A DNA stretch of 64,000 nt, taken from assembly GCA_963825685.1 (NCBI GenBank), contig CAWGUD010000006.1, positions 248,001-312,000 on the forward strand, read 5' to 3'. Under the pieces are notes generated by a model. That model saw only the letters and a program-made list of their open reading frames with translations, did not search any database and was not told the origin of the DNA. This DNA comes from JAOUEA01 sp963825685. Lineage in GTDB: Bacteria; Actinomycetota; UBA4738; HRBIN12. Of the stretch, positions 48,950 through 58,843 are shown piece by piece (position 1 is the stretch's first letter; each line of letters starts with the position of its first letter). Made by a program: the position numbers and the translations under genes.

Positions 48950-49097
48950 CGCCGGGGGACTCAAGAAGAACGCCGACCTCGCTCCGGACCGCCTGAACGA
49001 ACTCGGCTCCCAGGGCTGGGAGGCCGTCGGTCTGTCGCTCAAGAAGGGCGATCTGGTGGCGTGGCCGGTGGTCCTGCTCAAGCGCCCGGTCGGCTGA
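48900..49097 (+). CDS. DUF4177-like small protein
   Basis: 65 residues. TKWEYLVVPLDD, then RLNELGSQGWEAVGLSLKKG and PVVLLKRPVG: the WEY...LNxxGxxGWE...LKRP pattern of DUF4177. A strong ribosome-binding site (GGAGGGAG) sits 6 bases before the ATG at 48900 and decides the start. Probably a small cytoplasmic dimer of unknown role. Confidence 0.8.
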   Translation: MISTLTKWEYLVVPLDDAGGLKKNADLAPDRLNELGSQGWEAVGLSLKKGDLVAWPVVLLKRPVG

Positions 49098-49131
49098 TCG
49101 GGAGCTGCAGGATCCGAGGAGGTGGAGACCC

Positions 49132-49485
49132 ATGCAGTGGGATCTCGGACTCCAAGGTCTGGGGCTGCTCGTCGCGATGTCGCTCGGCTTCGGCGTCCTC
49201 GCTCAGCTGATCGCAGGGAAGAGAACCACGCGCTGGCTGTGGCTGATCGCCTCGGCCGCGGCGTTCGTCGGCGGCCTGTTGACCAGTGAGGTCTGGTTCG
49301 GCTGGGCGACCGAAGAGGAGCTGCAGCCGAACATCGACGGGCTGTCGTTCGACGAGGCGTTGCTGGGCGCCCTGGTCTCGGCGATCGTGGCCGTGCTCGT
49401 CACCCGGTACGTCACCCGGAAGCGGTCCGTCGAGCCCGCCGGCCGAGCAGCCGTGAGTAGCCCAGGAGGTCGAAGCTCCGCATAA
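49132..49485 (+). CDS. Small membrane protein
   Basis: 117 residues with three helices (LGLLVAMSLGFGVLAQLIAG, WLWLIASAAAFVGGLLTSEVW, ALLGALVSAIVAVLVTRYV) and short charged ends. Layout resembles transglycosylase-associated/YeaQ-like small membrane proteins, but the match is weak. GAGGAGG lies nine bases before the ATG. Confidence 0.65.
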   Translation: MQWDLGLQGLGLLVAMSLGFGVLAQLIAGKRTTRWLWLIASAAAFVGGLLTSEVWFGWATEEELQPNIDGLSFDEALLGALVSAIVAVLVTRYVTRKRSVEPAGRAAVSSPGGRSSA

Positions 49486-49486
49486 T
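49481..49486 (+). promoter_or_regulatory. Leaderless-type -10 box
   Basis: CATAAT, six bases before the GTG of the cyclase-STAND gene; it overlaps the stop codon of the preceding gene. Confidence 0.55.
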
Positions 49487-49492
49487 CGACCG

Positions 49493-52131
49493 GTGAGCGC
49501 GGCGCGCGGCGATCCACCCACCGGCACGGTGACGTTCCTGTTCACCGACATCGAGGGCTCGACGCGACTCCTCCAACAGCTGGGGGAGGACTACCGCTCG
49601 CTGATCGACGACCATTCCCGCCTGTTGCGTGAGGCGTTCGGCGAGGGATACGTCTCCGGCACCGAGGGCGATGCCTTCTTCGTGGTCTTCGCGTCGGCGC
49701 CCGCGGCGATCCGCGCCGCCGCCGACGCGCAGCGGGCGCTCCATGCCCAGGCGTGGCCGGCGGATGCCGACGTGAAGGTGCGGATGGGCCTGCACACGGG
49801 GGAGGGCGCGCTCGCTGCCGACGGCGAGTACGCGAGCATCGACGTGAACCGCGCGGCCCGCATCGCGGCGGCCGCCCACGGTGGCGAGGTGCTGGTGTCC
49901 GACGCGACGCGCCGGCTCGTGGAAGCCTCGCTCGCCGAAGGGCTGGACCTGCGCGACCTCGGGGAGCACCACCTGAAGGACCTGGATCGGCCCGAGCGGC
50001 TGCATCGACTCCGCATCGAGGGGCTCCCCGACGACTTCGGGCCTCCACGCACGCTCGACGCCCGTCGCGGGAACCTGCCGGCCGACCTCTCGCCCTTCAT
50101 CGGGCGGGAGGAGGTCCTCGACGACGTGCGCCGCCTCTGCGCGGAGCATCGGCTCGTGACGCTCACGGGTCCCGGAGGCTCGGGCAAGACGCGCCTCTCC
50201 CTGCAGCTCGCCCGGGAGGCCCAGGCGGCGGTGTCGCGACGGGGCGTTCGCCGTGCAGCTCGCACCGATCGTCGACCCCGAGCTCGTGCCCGACGCGATC
50301 GCGAACGCCCTCGGGGTGATGGGGGAAGCCGGGCGTCCGGTCCTCGAGACGGTCGCGGACCATCTGGCCGATCGCGAGCTGTTCCTCGTGCTCGACAACG
50401 TGGAGCAGGTGATCGAGGCCGCGCCGGTCGTGCCGGCGCTGCTGCAGGCCGCGCCCGAGCTCCGCGTCGTGACGACCAGCCGCGAGCCGCTGCGCGTGGA
50501 GGGTGAGCAGGAGTACGCGGTGCCGCCGATGGCGGTGGCCGATCCCGCGCTCCCCGCGACTCCCGAGCAGCTGCTCGCGTACGAGTCGGTCGCGCTGTTC
50601 GTCGAGCGCGCCCGCGGCGTGCGCCCGGGCTTCGAGCTCGACGCCGGCAACGCGGCCGCGGTGGCTGAGATCTGCGGCCGTCTCGACGGGCTGCCGCTCG
50701 CGATCGAGCTCGCGGCCGCGCGGGTGCGCCTGCTCTCGCCGCGCCAGATCGCCGAGCGGCTCGACGAGGCGCTGCCGGTGCTGAGCGGCGGCGGCCGCGA
50801 TCGGCCGGTCCGCCAGCAGACGATGCGGGGCGCGATCGCGTGGAGCTACGACATGCTGGACGGGGCCGAAGCGTCGGTCTTCCGCAGGCTCGCGGTGTTC
50901 CGAGGCGGGTGCACGCTCGACGCCGTGGAGCGCGTGTGCGAGCCGGCCGGCGACACGCTCGAGCTCGTGGGCTCGCTGGTCGACAAGAGCCTGCTGCGAC
51001 GCGTCGAGCTCGACGACGGGTCGCGGTTCGAGATGCTCTTCGTGATCCGCGGATTCGCGAAGGAGCGCCTCGCCGAGAACGCGGATGACGAGCGCGAGAC
51101 CCGCCGCCGTCACGCGAGGTTCACGCTCGACCTCCTGCAGCGAGGCCTCGCCGCACCTGTTCGGACCCGAGCAGCCGACGTGGCTCGACGCGCTCGAGCG
51201 CGACCACGACAACATCCGGTCGGCGCTCACGTGGGTGGTCGAGACGGGGGAGACCGAGCTCGCGCTGGAGCTCGTCTCGCGGTGCTGGCGGTTCTGGCAG
51301 ATGCGCGGCCACCTGCGCGAGGGGCGCGAACGGATCGACGAGGCGCTCGCGATGCCGGGGCTCGACGAGCTGCCGGCGCTGCACGCCGACGCGCTCGAGG
51401 CGGCAGGCGGGGTCGCCTACTGGATGGCGGACTGGGCGAGCGCCGACACGCGGTACGCGGCCTGCCTCGACCTGCGACGTGAGGCCGGCGATCCGGCGCC
51501 GATCGCCGAGGCCGCGTACAACCTCGCCTGCGTGGCGACGTACGCGGCGTCACCCTTCCGGTCGGTCGATCGTGCCGACCAGCTGCTCGCCGAGGCGCTC
51601 GAGATCTTCCGCGAGCAGGACGACCGGCTGGGCATCGCGAAGGTGCTCTGGGCGAGCGGCGGGAACCTCGCGGACTCACGGCCCGACGACGCGATCCCCG
51701 CGTTCCGCGAGAGCCTCGCGATCTACCGCGAGCTGGACGATCGGTTCGGCGAGGCGTGGGCGCTGCACATGCTGGGCCTCACCGAGGCCCTCACCGGCGA
51801 CGTCGACGGCGCCGAGGCGCACCTGCGCGAGTCCCTCGACCTCTTCCTCGCCGCCGACGATCGCTCGGCATTGTCGCTGCTGTTGAACGACTTCGCCGTG
51901 ATCGCGACCCTGCGTGACGACGTGCCCCGTGGCCTCAGGTTGCACGGGGCGGCCTCGGCGATCGAGGCCCGGTCCGGGGTCGGGATCGGCGTCTCCGAGA
52001 CCTACATCGCGGACGTGCTCGAGCGCATGTGGGCGGCGCTCCCCGAGGACGAGGCACAGGGCTACTTCGAGGAGGGACGCGCGATGACCGCCGACGAGGC
52101 CCTCGCCTACGCCACGAAGCTCGAGGGCTGA
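49493..52131 (+). CDS. Class III cyclase-STAND ATPase-TPR signalling protein, two frame breaks
   Basis: About 878 residues. N-terminal cyclase homology domain: FTDIEGST (Asp19) and TEGDAFFVVF (Asp60) supply the two metal aspartates, and NRAARI the transition-state Asn/Arg. Then FIGREEVLDDVRRL and an AfsR-type STAND NTPase (TGPGGSGKTRLS; LFLVLDNVEQV; TTSREPLRVEGEQ; LDGLPLAIELAAARVRLLS), then TPR-like helices from about 530 to the end. It may make cAMP in response to a signal sensed by the repeats. Frame breaks near 50238 and 51148, each one extra base. Confidence 0.87.
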
Positions 52132-52156
52132 TCGATCGGGAGGCTGCACTCGAGGT

Positions 52157-52870
52157 TCATGCAGGGCGGGCCTCGAGCGGACACCCATGCACTTCGACTT
52201 CTGCCACGCGATCGCCGGGATCAGCGCGCCAGCGGTCACGGCCGGGACCACCACGCGCCTTGTCGCCTCCATAGCCGTCACGAACCCAGACGCAGTCCCG
52301 GCCCGTGCCTCCGAGCGTGACGTCGCGTTCGTCGAGGCGAGGCGGCTCGAACCCCACGGTGTCGCTCCCTCTGCCGCCGGCGTGCCGATCTTCACCGTAG
52401 CCATCGTGGATGAAGTCGGTATCCCTTCCACCGAGGACGACGTCGTCCCCGCGGTTCGGACCGATCCCCTCGAGGTCGTCCCTGCCGTCTCCACCTGCGA
52501 CGAGATCGTCCCCCGCATCACCGGTGGCGACATCGTGGCCGGGCCCGCCGAGGATCCGATCGTTCCCCGCCTGGCCTGAGATCCTGTCGCCACCCCCGCC
52601 ACCTTCAAGGGTGTCGTTCCCTTCGCCGCCGAGGAGATGGTCTCGTCCGTCGCCTCCGCGCAGGATGTCGTTCCCGCCGAGCCCAACGAGCCTGTCGCTA
52701 CCACCGAGGCCACAGATCACATCCCGGCCCTCTGTGCCTTCCAGGTTGGGATCGTCGGCCTGGGTCCCCCAGATCGTGCACGGCTCCTGACCTGCGGACG
52801 CGGTCATCGGCGGGATCACGAGCGCGAGGGTCGCCGCGAACGAAGCGACCAGTGCTCGAGATGTCCTCAT
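52157..52870 (-). CDS. Secreted RTX (haemolysin-type) calcium-binding repeat protein
   Basis: 237 residues. A cleavable signal peptide (SRALVASFAATLALVIPPMTASAG) is followed by about eight nonapeptide repeats of the GGxGxDxL type (LGGSDRLVGLGGNDILRGGDGRDHLLGG...), forming a calcium-filled beta-roll, then a Cys near the end matching one near the N-terminus. No catalytic domain is visible. It is intact, ATG at 52870 with GGAGGAG just upstream, and lies between the two cyclase-STAND genes on the opposite strand. Confidence 0.87.
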   Translation of the reverse strand: MRTSRALVASFAATLALVIPPMTASAGQEPCTIWGTQADDPNLEGTEGRDVICGLGGSDRLVGLGGNDILRGGDGRDHLLGGEGNDTLEGGGGGDRISGQAGNDRILGGPGHDVATGDAGDDLVAGGDGRDDLEGIGPNRGDDVVLGGRDTDFIHDGYGEDRHAGGRGSDTVGFEPPRLDERDVTLGGTGRDCVWVRDGYGGDKARGGPGRDRWRADPGDRVAEVEVHGCPLEARPA

Positions 52871-53117
52871 CTGCTCCTCCTGGGCCGACAGATCTCGTCT
52901 GAGGTGACGCGGCGGGCGAGGCACATCGGACCCCCTTCCGGCGGGGTGTCCGGAGTCGCCGCATCCTCGCACCGGCTGGTCGGGAGGGGCAAGGGCTGAT
53001 GAGACGAGGTCGGCTCGCTCGATCGGCAGGGCCTGCCCCGCGAGGAGGAGGACACCGGACGCACACTCTGCGACGCAGATGATGCCTCGGGGCCGACGGC
53101 CTGCGCCATGATGGGGC

Positions 53118-56100
53118 GTGCCCGCTCTCAGCGACCTGCCCACCGGAACCGTCACGTTCCTGTTCACCGACATCGAGGGGAGCACGCGGCTCGTCCAGGA
53201 CCTGGGCGACGCGTACCCTCCGCTGCTCGAGCAGCATCACGACATCGTGCGGTCGGCGGTCGAGACGAACGACGGCCTGGTCGTCAGCACCGAGGGCGAC
53301 TCGTTCTTCGCCGTCTTCCCGGCCGCGCCCGCGGCCCTGCGCGCCGCGGTCGAGGCGCAGCTCGCGCTCGAGCGGCATCCGTGGCCCGACGACGCTCGGA
53401 TCCGCGTGCGCATGGGGCTCCACACGTGCGAGGGGCGGATCGGCGCAGGGTCCTACGTGGGGGTCGAGGTGCATCGCGGCGCGAGGATCGGCGCGGCCGG
53501 TCACGGCGGTCAGGTGCTCCTGTCGGCCGGCACCGCGCAGCTCGCCGAACGCGCCCTGCCCCCCGAGGTGTCGCTGATCGACCTCGGGGAGCACCGGCTG
53601 AGGGACCTGTTGCAGCCGGAGCGCATCTTCCAGGTGGAGCATCCGGAGCTCGCGGCCGAGTTCCCGCCCCTCAAGACCCTGAACGACCGCCCGAACAACC
53701 TGCCGACGCAGACCTCCGAGCTCGTGGGGCGCGATCGGGAGCTCCGCGAGATCCGGGACCTGCTCGCCGATCCGGGCGTGCGCCTGCTGACGTTGGTCGG
53801 CCCGGGAGGCATCGGCAAGACGAGGCTGGCGGTGCAGGTCGGCGCGGAGCACACGGACCTCGCGCCCGACGGCGTCTACTTCGTCGATCTCTCACCGGTG
53901 ACCGACGCCGACGCGGCGTTCGACGCCGTCGCGCGGGCGGTCGGTGCGTCCGGCACCGGCGAGCCGCTCGACCTGTTGCGCGAGCATCTCGCGTCGCGGC
54001 GCGTGCTCCTGGTGCTCGACAACCTGGAGCAGGTGATCGACGCGGCGGGCGGCATCGCCGAGATGCTCCGTTCGAGCCCGGACCTTCGGATCCTCGTCAC
54101 GAGCCGTGAGGCGCTGCGCATCCGCGGCGAGCGGCTCTTCGCCGTGCCGACCCTGACCCTGCCCGACGACGTCTCGTCCCCGGACGCCGTCGCGGGTTCC
54201 GAGGCGGGACGATTGTTCGTCGAGCGGGCGCGCGACGCCCGTCCGGGGTTCGAGCTCACCGATGCCGACGCCGCGGACGTGGCCGAGATCTGCGTTCGGC
54301 TCGACGGGCTGCCCCTCGCGATCGAGCTGGCGGCCGCCCGGATCGCGCTGTTCTCGCCGGGCGAGCTGCGGGACCGGCTGCGCGAGCAGCCCGGCGTCCT
54401 CGGCGGCGACACCCGTGACCTCCCGGAGCGCCAGCAGACCCTGCGGAGCACGATCGAGTGGAGCGAGCGCCTCCTCGACGAGGACGAGCGCTCGACGTTC
54501 CGGCTGTTCTCGGTCTTCGCGTCCGCTCGCATCGAGGCGGTGGAGGCGGTCGCCGCGCGGCTGGACCCACGCGCCGGAGCGTCCGTGCTCCCGCGACTGG
54601 TGTCGCTCGTCGACAAGAGCCTCATCCGGAGCCTCGACGAGGACGGTCACCGCCGGCTCGCGATGCTCGAGACGATCCGCGACTACGCCGCCGAGCGGCT
54701 CGAGGAACTGCCGGAGCATCGCGACGCCGCCCGGCGCGCGCACGCGGAGCACTTCGCCGACGTCGCGCACGAACGGCGCGAGCGCCTCACCGGCCGGGAT
54801 CGCGCGGACGTCCTCGCCGAGCTGGAAGCCGACCTCGGCAACCTGCGCGCCGCGTGGGGGTACTGGGTGGAGATCGGCGACCTCGAGCGACTCGATGCGA
54901 TGCTCGACGCGCTGTGGACGCTGCACGACGACCGCGGCTGGTACCACGGGGCGATCGCGCTCTCGAACGACCTGCTCACCGCGCTCTCGGCGGCGCCGGC
55001 GACGGCGGAGCGCACCGCCCAGGAGATCACGGTGCGGACGAGCCTCGCGCGAGGGCTCATGGCGATCCGCGGATACACGCAGGAGGTCGAGGACACGTAC
55101 GCGGACGCGCTCGCCCAGCTCGAGGAGACCGGAGAGCCCGCGGACGCGGTGCCGCTGCTGCGGAGCCTCGCCAGCTTCTACCTGTATCGGGGCGACTTCG
55201 ACAAGGGCATCGCGGTCGGGCGCCGGCTCCTCGAGCTCGCGGAGCAGCAGCGGGACCCCGCGCTCCAAGCGGAGGGACATCTGCGCATCGGCACGAACCT
55301 CGTGTCGCTCGGACGCGTCGACGAGGGCCTCGAGCACCTCGATCGCGCGATCGGACTCTTCGACCCGCAGCAGCAGGCCTCGGGCCGCCTGCGCCTCGGC
55401 GCCAGCCCCGGGGTCGTGCCGTACACGACGTCGGCGTTCGTGCTCTGGTCGACCGGGCATCCCGCCCGGGCGATCGAGCGTGGTGCGGGCGCCTTGCGCA
55501 TCGCGGAGGAGCTTCGGCATCCGTACAGCGCCGCGTACGCGCTCTTCCACGTGGCCTTCCTCGACGTGTGGCGCAGGGACTGGTCGAGCGTGCACGAGCG
55601 AGCGTCGCAGGTCCTGGACATCGCCGAGGAGCACGACTACCAGGTGTGGAGGGCGCTGGCGCTCATCTTCCTCGGTGTGTCGGAAGCGGCGCTGGGCCGC
55701 CCGGCCGAGGGCATGGCGCTCAGCGACCAGGGCATCGCTCGCTACCAGGACCTGACGACGCCGCCCGTCTTCTGGCCGATGCTGCTGTCGGTGCGCGCAC
55801 GGGGATTCGGGATCGCCGGCCGGTCCGAGGAAGGTCTCGAACCCGTCGACCAGGCGATCGATCTGATGCGGGGCCTCGACAACGTCCTGTTCCCCCAGCT
55901 GCCGTTGGTCAAGGGCGACCTCCTCGCTGCCGCGTCGGGCGCGGCCGACGCTCGCGGCTCGTTCCGCGACGCCTTCGAGTCGGCGGAGGCAGCCGGGGCA
56001 CGCATGTGGCAGCTCCGGGCCGCCACGCGGCTCACGGAGCTTCGCTCGGCCTCGGGTGAGCCGGCGGACGAGGAGCGCGCCGCGCTCCGGGCGGTCTACG

Positions 56101-56174
56101 AGACGTTCGCGGAGGAGTCCGACACGGCCGACATCGTCGACGCGCGCGTCGCCCTCGGGGGCAGTGGGCACTGA
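53118..56174 (+). CDS. Class III cyclase-STAND ATPase-TPR signalling protein, intact paralogue
   Basis: 1018 residues without a frame break. The cyclase domain has FTDIEGST (Asp18) and STEGDSFFAVF (Asp61), but the transition-state Asn position reads VEVHRGARI, so His replaces Asn; activity may be changed. LVGRDRELREI leads to the STAND NTPase (VGPGGIGKTRLA, VLLVLDNLEQV, LVTSREALRIRGE, LDGLPLAIELAAARIALFS), then a long TPR-type C-terminus (about 600-1010). Same architecture as the gene at 49493, with clear similarity throughout, so the two are paralogues. GTG start, five bases after CATGAT. Confidence 0.9.
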   Translation: MPALSDLPTGTVTFLFTDIEGSTRLVQDLGDAYPPLLEQHHDIVRSAVETNDGLVVSTEGDSFFAVFPAAPAALRAAVEAQLALERHPWPDDARIRVRMGLHTCEGRIGAGSYVGVEVHRGARIGAAGHGGQVLLSAGTAQLAERALPPEVSLIDLGEHRLRDLLQPERIFQVEHPELAAEFPPLKTLNDRPNNLPTQTSELVGRDRELREIRDLLADPGVRLLTLVGPGGIGKTRLAVQVGAEHTDLAPDGVYFVDLSPVTDADAAFDAVARAVGASGTGEPLDLLREHLASRRVLLVLDNLEQVIDAAGGIAEMLRSSPDLRILVTSREALRIRGERLFAVPTLTLPDDVSSPDAVAGSEAGRLFVERARDARPGFELTDADAADVAEICVRLDGLPLAIELAAARIALFSPGELRDRLREQPGVLGGDTRDLPERQQTLRSTIEWSERLLDEDERSTFRLFSVFASARIEAVEAVAARLDPRAGASVLPRLVSLVDKSLIRSLDEDGHRRLAMLETIRDYAAERLEELPEHRDAARRAHAEHFADVAHERRERLTGRDRADVLAELEADLGNLRAAWGYWVEIGDLERLDAMLDALWTLHDDRGWYHGAIALSNDLLTALSAAPATAERTAQEITVRTSLARGLMAIRGYTQEVEDTYADALAQLEETGEPADAVPLLRSLASFYLYRGDFDKGIAVGRRLLELAEQQRDPALQAEGHLRIGTNLVSLGRVDEGLEHLDRAIGLFDPQQQASGRLRLGASPGVVPYTTSAFVLWSTGHPARAIERGAGALRIAEELRHPYSAAYALFHVAFLDVWRRDWSSVHERASQVLDIAEEHDYQVWRALALIFLGVSEAALGRPAEGMALSDQGIARYQDLTTPPVFWPMLLSVRARGFGIAGRSEEGLEPVDQAIDLMRGLDNVLFPQLPLVKGDLLAAASGAADARGSFRDAFESAEAAGARMWQLRAATRLTELRSASGEPADEERAALRAVYETFAEESDTADIVDARVALGGSGH

Positions 56175-56236
56175 CGCCCTGTACGCAGACAGTGTGTCGC
56201 ACGGCCGAAGCTCGCCATCCGACGGTCACGGTGGGG

Positions 56237-56242
56237 TAGCGT
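56237..56242 (+). promoter_or_regulatory. Leaderless-type -10 box
   Basis: TAGCGT, six bases before the ATG at 56249. Confidence 0.55.
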
Positions 56243-56248
56243 CGCGGC

Positions 56249-57595
56249 ATGGTGTCGGTGATGCGTCGCCCCCGCGCCCTGCTGCTCGGTGCCGCGATCG
56301 CCGCCGTTCTCGCGGCCGTGCCGACCTCGCGTGTTGCCGCTTGCTCGTGCGCGGGTGACACGCCGAGGAACATGCTCGAGGGAGCTGACGCCGCCTTCGT
56401 CGGCACGCTGTCGGACCAGTCGATCGGCGACGAGCGTTCGACCTACACCTTCACCGTCGACGAAGCCGTCAAGGGCAGCTTCGCCGACACGATCACGATC
56501 ACCGGCGAGGGTGCGAACTCATCATGCGGTGGGATCGGTGCCGAGCTCGGGCAGCAGACCGGCGTGCTGTTGCATCGATGGCGGCACGGGTACACGAGCA
56601 GCATCTGCTCCGCGATCTCGGCCGCCGACCTCCTGGGAGCAGTCGGTCCGCTGGTGGCCGATGCCGACGCGGGCCCGGCGACCGTACTTGCGGGCGGCAG
56701 CTTCGGCGGGACTCGGCTCGTCGCCCTCGATGCGTCCGGACGCGTAGCGGCGTGGGCGGAAGGGCGTGGGGTGACCTACTCCGTGTCGGCGTGCCCCGGA
56801 GGCCGCATCGCGCTGGAACAGGTGACGATGGCGCCGGCCGCGGGCATGAAGGGAAGTAAGTTCCTCTACCTGCGAGACCTGCGCGATCTACAGGCGCACC
56901 GACTCCGCTTCTTCTCCGAGCGTGGCATGAGCAGTGTCTATCGGGTCGTCTGCGGATCCGACGACGGCTCGACGGTCGTAGTGGCGAGCACGCGTGGCTT
57001 GTTCATCGTGCGGGACGGATCACCCGTCAGGTTCAGTAGGGGAGCGGTCTACGACGCCGTCCTCGACGGCACCACGATCTACGCGATCAAGCAGCGTTCC
57101 GTCATCCGTGTCGATCTGGGATCGGACGACGTGGCCGTCGATGTGATCGGGCGGTTCGATCAACGGCGGCACTCGATCGAGCTGAGCCAGGACGGTCGAA
57201 CGATCGCGCTCACGCGGGACTGGACCGCGGTAGACGGAGCTTCCGGCATCCTCGTGGGTCGTCTCGGGTCGGAGCCCGTGCGGTTCACGATGGTCCCGAG
57301 TACGACGCTCGACGGCTTCCCGACCCTCACGATCCCCGACGGTGCTGCACCCGATGTCGTGTACGACCTGACGTCGCTGTCCTCGCCGACCGAGTTCCCA
57401 CCGAGCGAGCCGATCGAACAGCGGCTCGACGGTCCGACGTTCGGCACGGAAGCCGCTCCGCCTCGGTCCGCGATCGCGGCCGCCGAGTCCACCGCGCCGT
57501 GGTGGCTGCTCGTGCCCATCGCGGCGCTGGTGACGGGCGGTCTCGTGCTGATCGCACTTCGCCGTCGGTCGCGGGATCGGTCGGCACGGATCTAG
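56249..57595 (+). CDS. Exported membrane-anchored protein with TIMP/NTR-like N-terminus
   Basis: 448 residues. A signal peptide ends at VAA, and the mature part begins CSCAGDTPRNMLEGADAAFVGTLSDQ, the Cys-x-Cys start plus strand pattern of NTR/TIMP-like domains. A beta-rich region of about 250 residues follows (propeller-like strands such as VVVASTRGLFIVRDGSPV and IELSQDGRTIALTRDW). A C-terminal helix (WWLLVPIAALVTGGLVLIAL) and basic tail anchor it in the membrane. The function is unknown; the topology is clear. Confidence 0.7.
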   Translation: MVSVMRRPRALLLGAAIAAVLAAVPTSRVAACSCAGDTPRNMLEGADAAFVGTLSDQSIGDERSTYTFTVDEAVKGSFADTITITGEGANSSCGGIGAELGQQTGVLLHRWRHGYTSSICSAISAADLLGAVGPLVADADAGPATVLAGGSFGGTRLVALDASGRVAAWAEGRGVTYSVSACPGGRIALEQVTMAPAAGMKGSKFLYLRDLRDLQAHRLRFFSERGMSSVYRVVCGSDDGSTVVVASTRGLFIVRDGSPVRFSRGAVYDAVLDGTTIYAIKQRSVIRVDLGSDDVAVDVIGRFDQRRHSIELSQDGRTIALTRDWTAVDGASGILVGRLGSEPVRFTMVPSTTLDGFPTLTIPDGAAPDVVYDLTSLSSPTEFPPSEPIEQRLDGPTFGTEAAPPRSAIAAAESTAPWWLLVPIAALVTGGLVLIALRRRSRDRSARI

Positions 57596-57604
57596 CTCCG
57601 TACG

Positions 57605-57623
57605 GACCCTTGCCGGAAGGGTC
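57605..57623. terminator. Small hairpin
   Basis: GACCCTT and AAGGGTC pair perfectly around a five-base loop, 9 bases after the stop at 57595 and before the YciI gene. No T-run; weak evidence for a terminator. Confidence 0.35.
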
Positions 57624-57644
57624 GCGGCGCATCAGGATCCACGC

Positions 57645-57983
57645 ATGACCAAGTACCTGATCTCCTTTCCAAGCGAAGCCATGGTGCTCACGGAGGAGGA
57701 GTTCCCGATCGTCGTCGCCGATTCCCACGCCGTCATCGAGGAGGCCAAGGCCGCGGGCGTCTACGTCTTCGGCGGTGGGATCGCGGAAGACGTCGATCCG
57801 GTGCTCGTCTCGGCGGACGGGTCGGTGAGCACCGAGACCTACCCCGGCATCGTGATCAAGGGCGGCTTCACCATCCTCGAGCTCCCGGATCGGGCAGCCG
57901 CCGAGGAGTGGGCGCGCAAGATCGCCGTCGCCTGTCGCACCGCCCAGGAGCTGCGGGAATTCATGTACGACCCGCAGTCGTAG
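57645..57983 (+). CDS. YCII/DGPF-domain protein
   Basis: 112 residues of the YCII (YciI-like, DGPF) fold: KYLISFPSEAMVLTEEEF, SHAVIEEAKAAGVYVFGGGI, VIKGGFTILELPDRAAAEEWARKIAVACRTAQELREF. Actinobacterial relatives often accompany ECF sigma factors; the closest sigma gene here is 3 kb away. Binding or lyase function unknown. Confidence 0.82.
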   Translation: MTKYLISFPSEAMVLTEEEFPIVVADSHAVIEEAKAAGVYVFGGGIAEDVDPVLVSADGSVSTETYPGIVIKGGFTILELPDRAAAEEWARKIAVACRTAQELREFMYDPQS

Positions 57984-58025
57984 CGGACGCGTCTTTCGGG
58001 CACGGAACGCCGACAATAGGGCTCG

Positions 58026-58784
58026 ATGCCGACCTTCCCGCCGTTGCACCAGGACCTGACCTTCCTTTCACCGCTCTCGGAGAGCCGAGCCGAGCGGCTG
58101 GTGGACTTCCTGACCGCTCACGAGCCGGTCACGGCGCTCGACCTCGGCTGCGGCTGGGCCGAGCTGCTGCTGCGCGTGCTCGAGGCAGCCCCGTCGGCCT
58201 CGGGGCTCGGGATCGACCTCGACGAGGAGTCGCTGGTCCACGCACGACGCACGGCTGAGACCCGGGGGTTGGCCGGGCGCGCGACCTTCGAGGCGCGAGA
58301 CGCCCGTGGGGTGAGCGGGCCTTTCGACGCGGTCACCTGCATCGGGGCGTCCCAGATCTGGGGCCCCGACGTCGAGGAGGCTCAGCCGCTCGACTACGCC
58401 GCCGCCCTGACGGCGCTACGGGCGATGCTCCCTCGCGGCGGCCGGCTGGTCTACGGCGAGGGCATCTGGTCCGCTCCGCCGACGCCTGCCGCTGTCGCAC
58501 CCCTGTCCGGGCGCATCGACGAGTACGTCACCCTCGCTCAGCTGGTGTCACTCGCCGAGTCGCATGGCTTCGGAGTGATGGCGGCGCACGAGGCCTCGCT
58601 CGACGAGTGGGACGCCTTCGAGTCCGGCTTCACGGCCGGCTGGGTGCGATGGCTGGCCGGCCACGAGCCCGACGCCCCGGAGGCCGACGAGGTCCGCGCC
58701 CGTGTGGCGCGCCAGCACGCGGCGTACCTCGGGGGCTACCGCGGCATCCTCGGCCTCGCCTATCTGCACCTGGTGGCGCTGTAA
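58026..58784 (+). CDS. SAM-dependent methyltransferase (class I)
   Basis: 252 residues. Motif I is ALDLGCGWAELLLRVLE, then GIDLDEESLVHARR and VTCIGASQIWG; the C-terminal half is family-specific (GWVRWLAGHEPDAPEADEVR). It methylates an unknown small molecule. GACAAT lies eight bases before the ATG. The gene stops 16 bases before the first tRNA-associated repeat (58801). Confidence 0.82.
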   Translation: MPTFPPLHQDLTFLSPLSESRAERLVDFLTAHEPVTALDLGCGWAELLLRVLEAAPSASGLGIDLDEESLVHARRTAETRGLAGRATFEARDARGVSGPFDAVTCIGASQIWGPDVEEAQPLDYAAALTALRAMLPRGGRLVYGEGIWSAPPTPAAVAPLSGRIDEYVTLAQLVSLAESHGFGVMAAHEASLDEWDAFESGFTAGWVRWLAGHEPDAPEADEVRARVARQHAAYLGGYRGILGLAYLHLVAL

Positions 58785-58800
58785 GTGTCGACGTCGAGCG

Positions 58801-58843
58801 GATCCGCAGGTCAGTAGGGGCGCGAGAGAAGGAGGGGAGTCGC
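58801..58843 (+). repeat. tRNA-associated repeat, degenerate copy
   Basis: Begins gatccgcaggtcag and continues gtaggggcgcgagag...ggagtcg. This parallels the tRNA-proximal half of the repeats at 60594 and 61617 (gatccgcaggtcag-aggggg-tgcgagag...ggagtcg). The tRNA T-arm is no longer able to pair well. The left half of the repeat (gggaacc...acttctg) is not found. Same orientation as the others. Confidence 0.6.

Noticed and set aside
52157..52870. Repeats in the RTX gene as a CRISPR array
   Set aside because: The repeats are coding Gly/Asp nonapeptides with gradual divergence, not identical repeats with unique spacers. No cas genes are present in the window.
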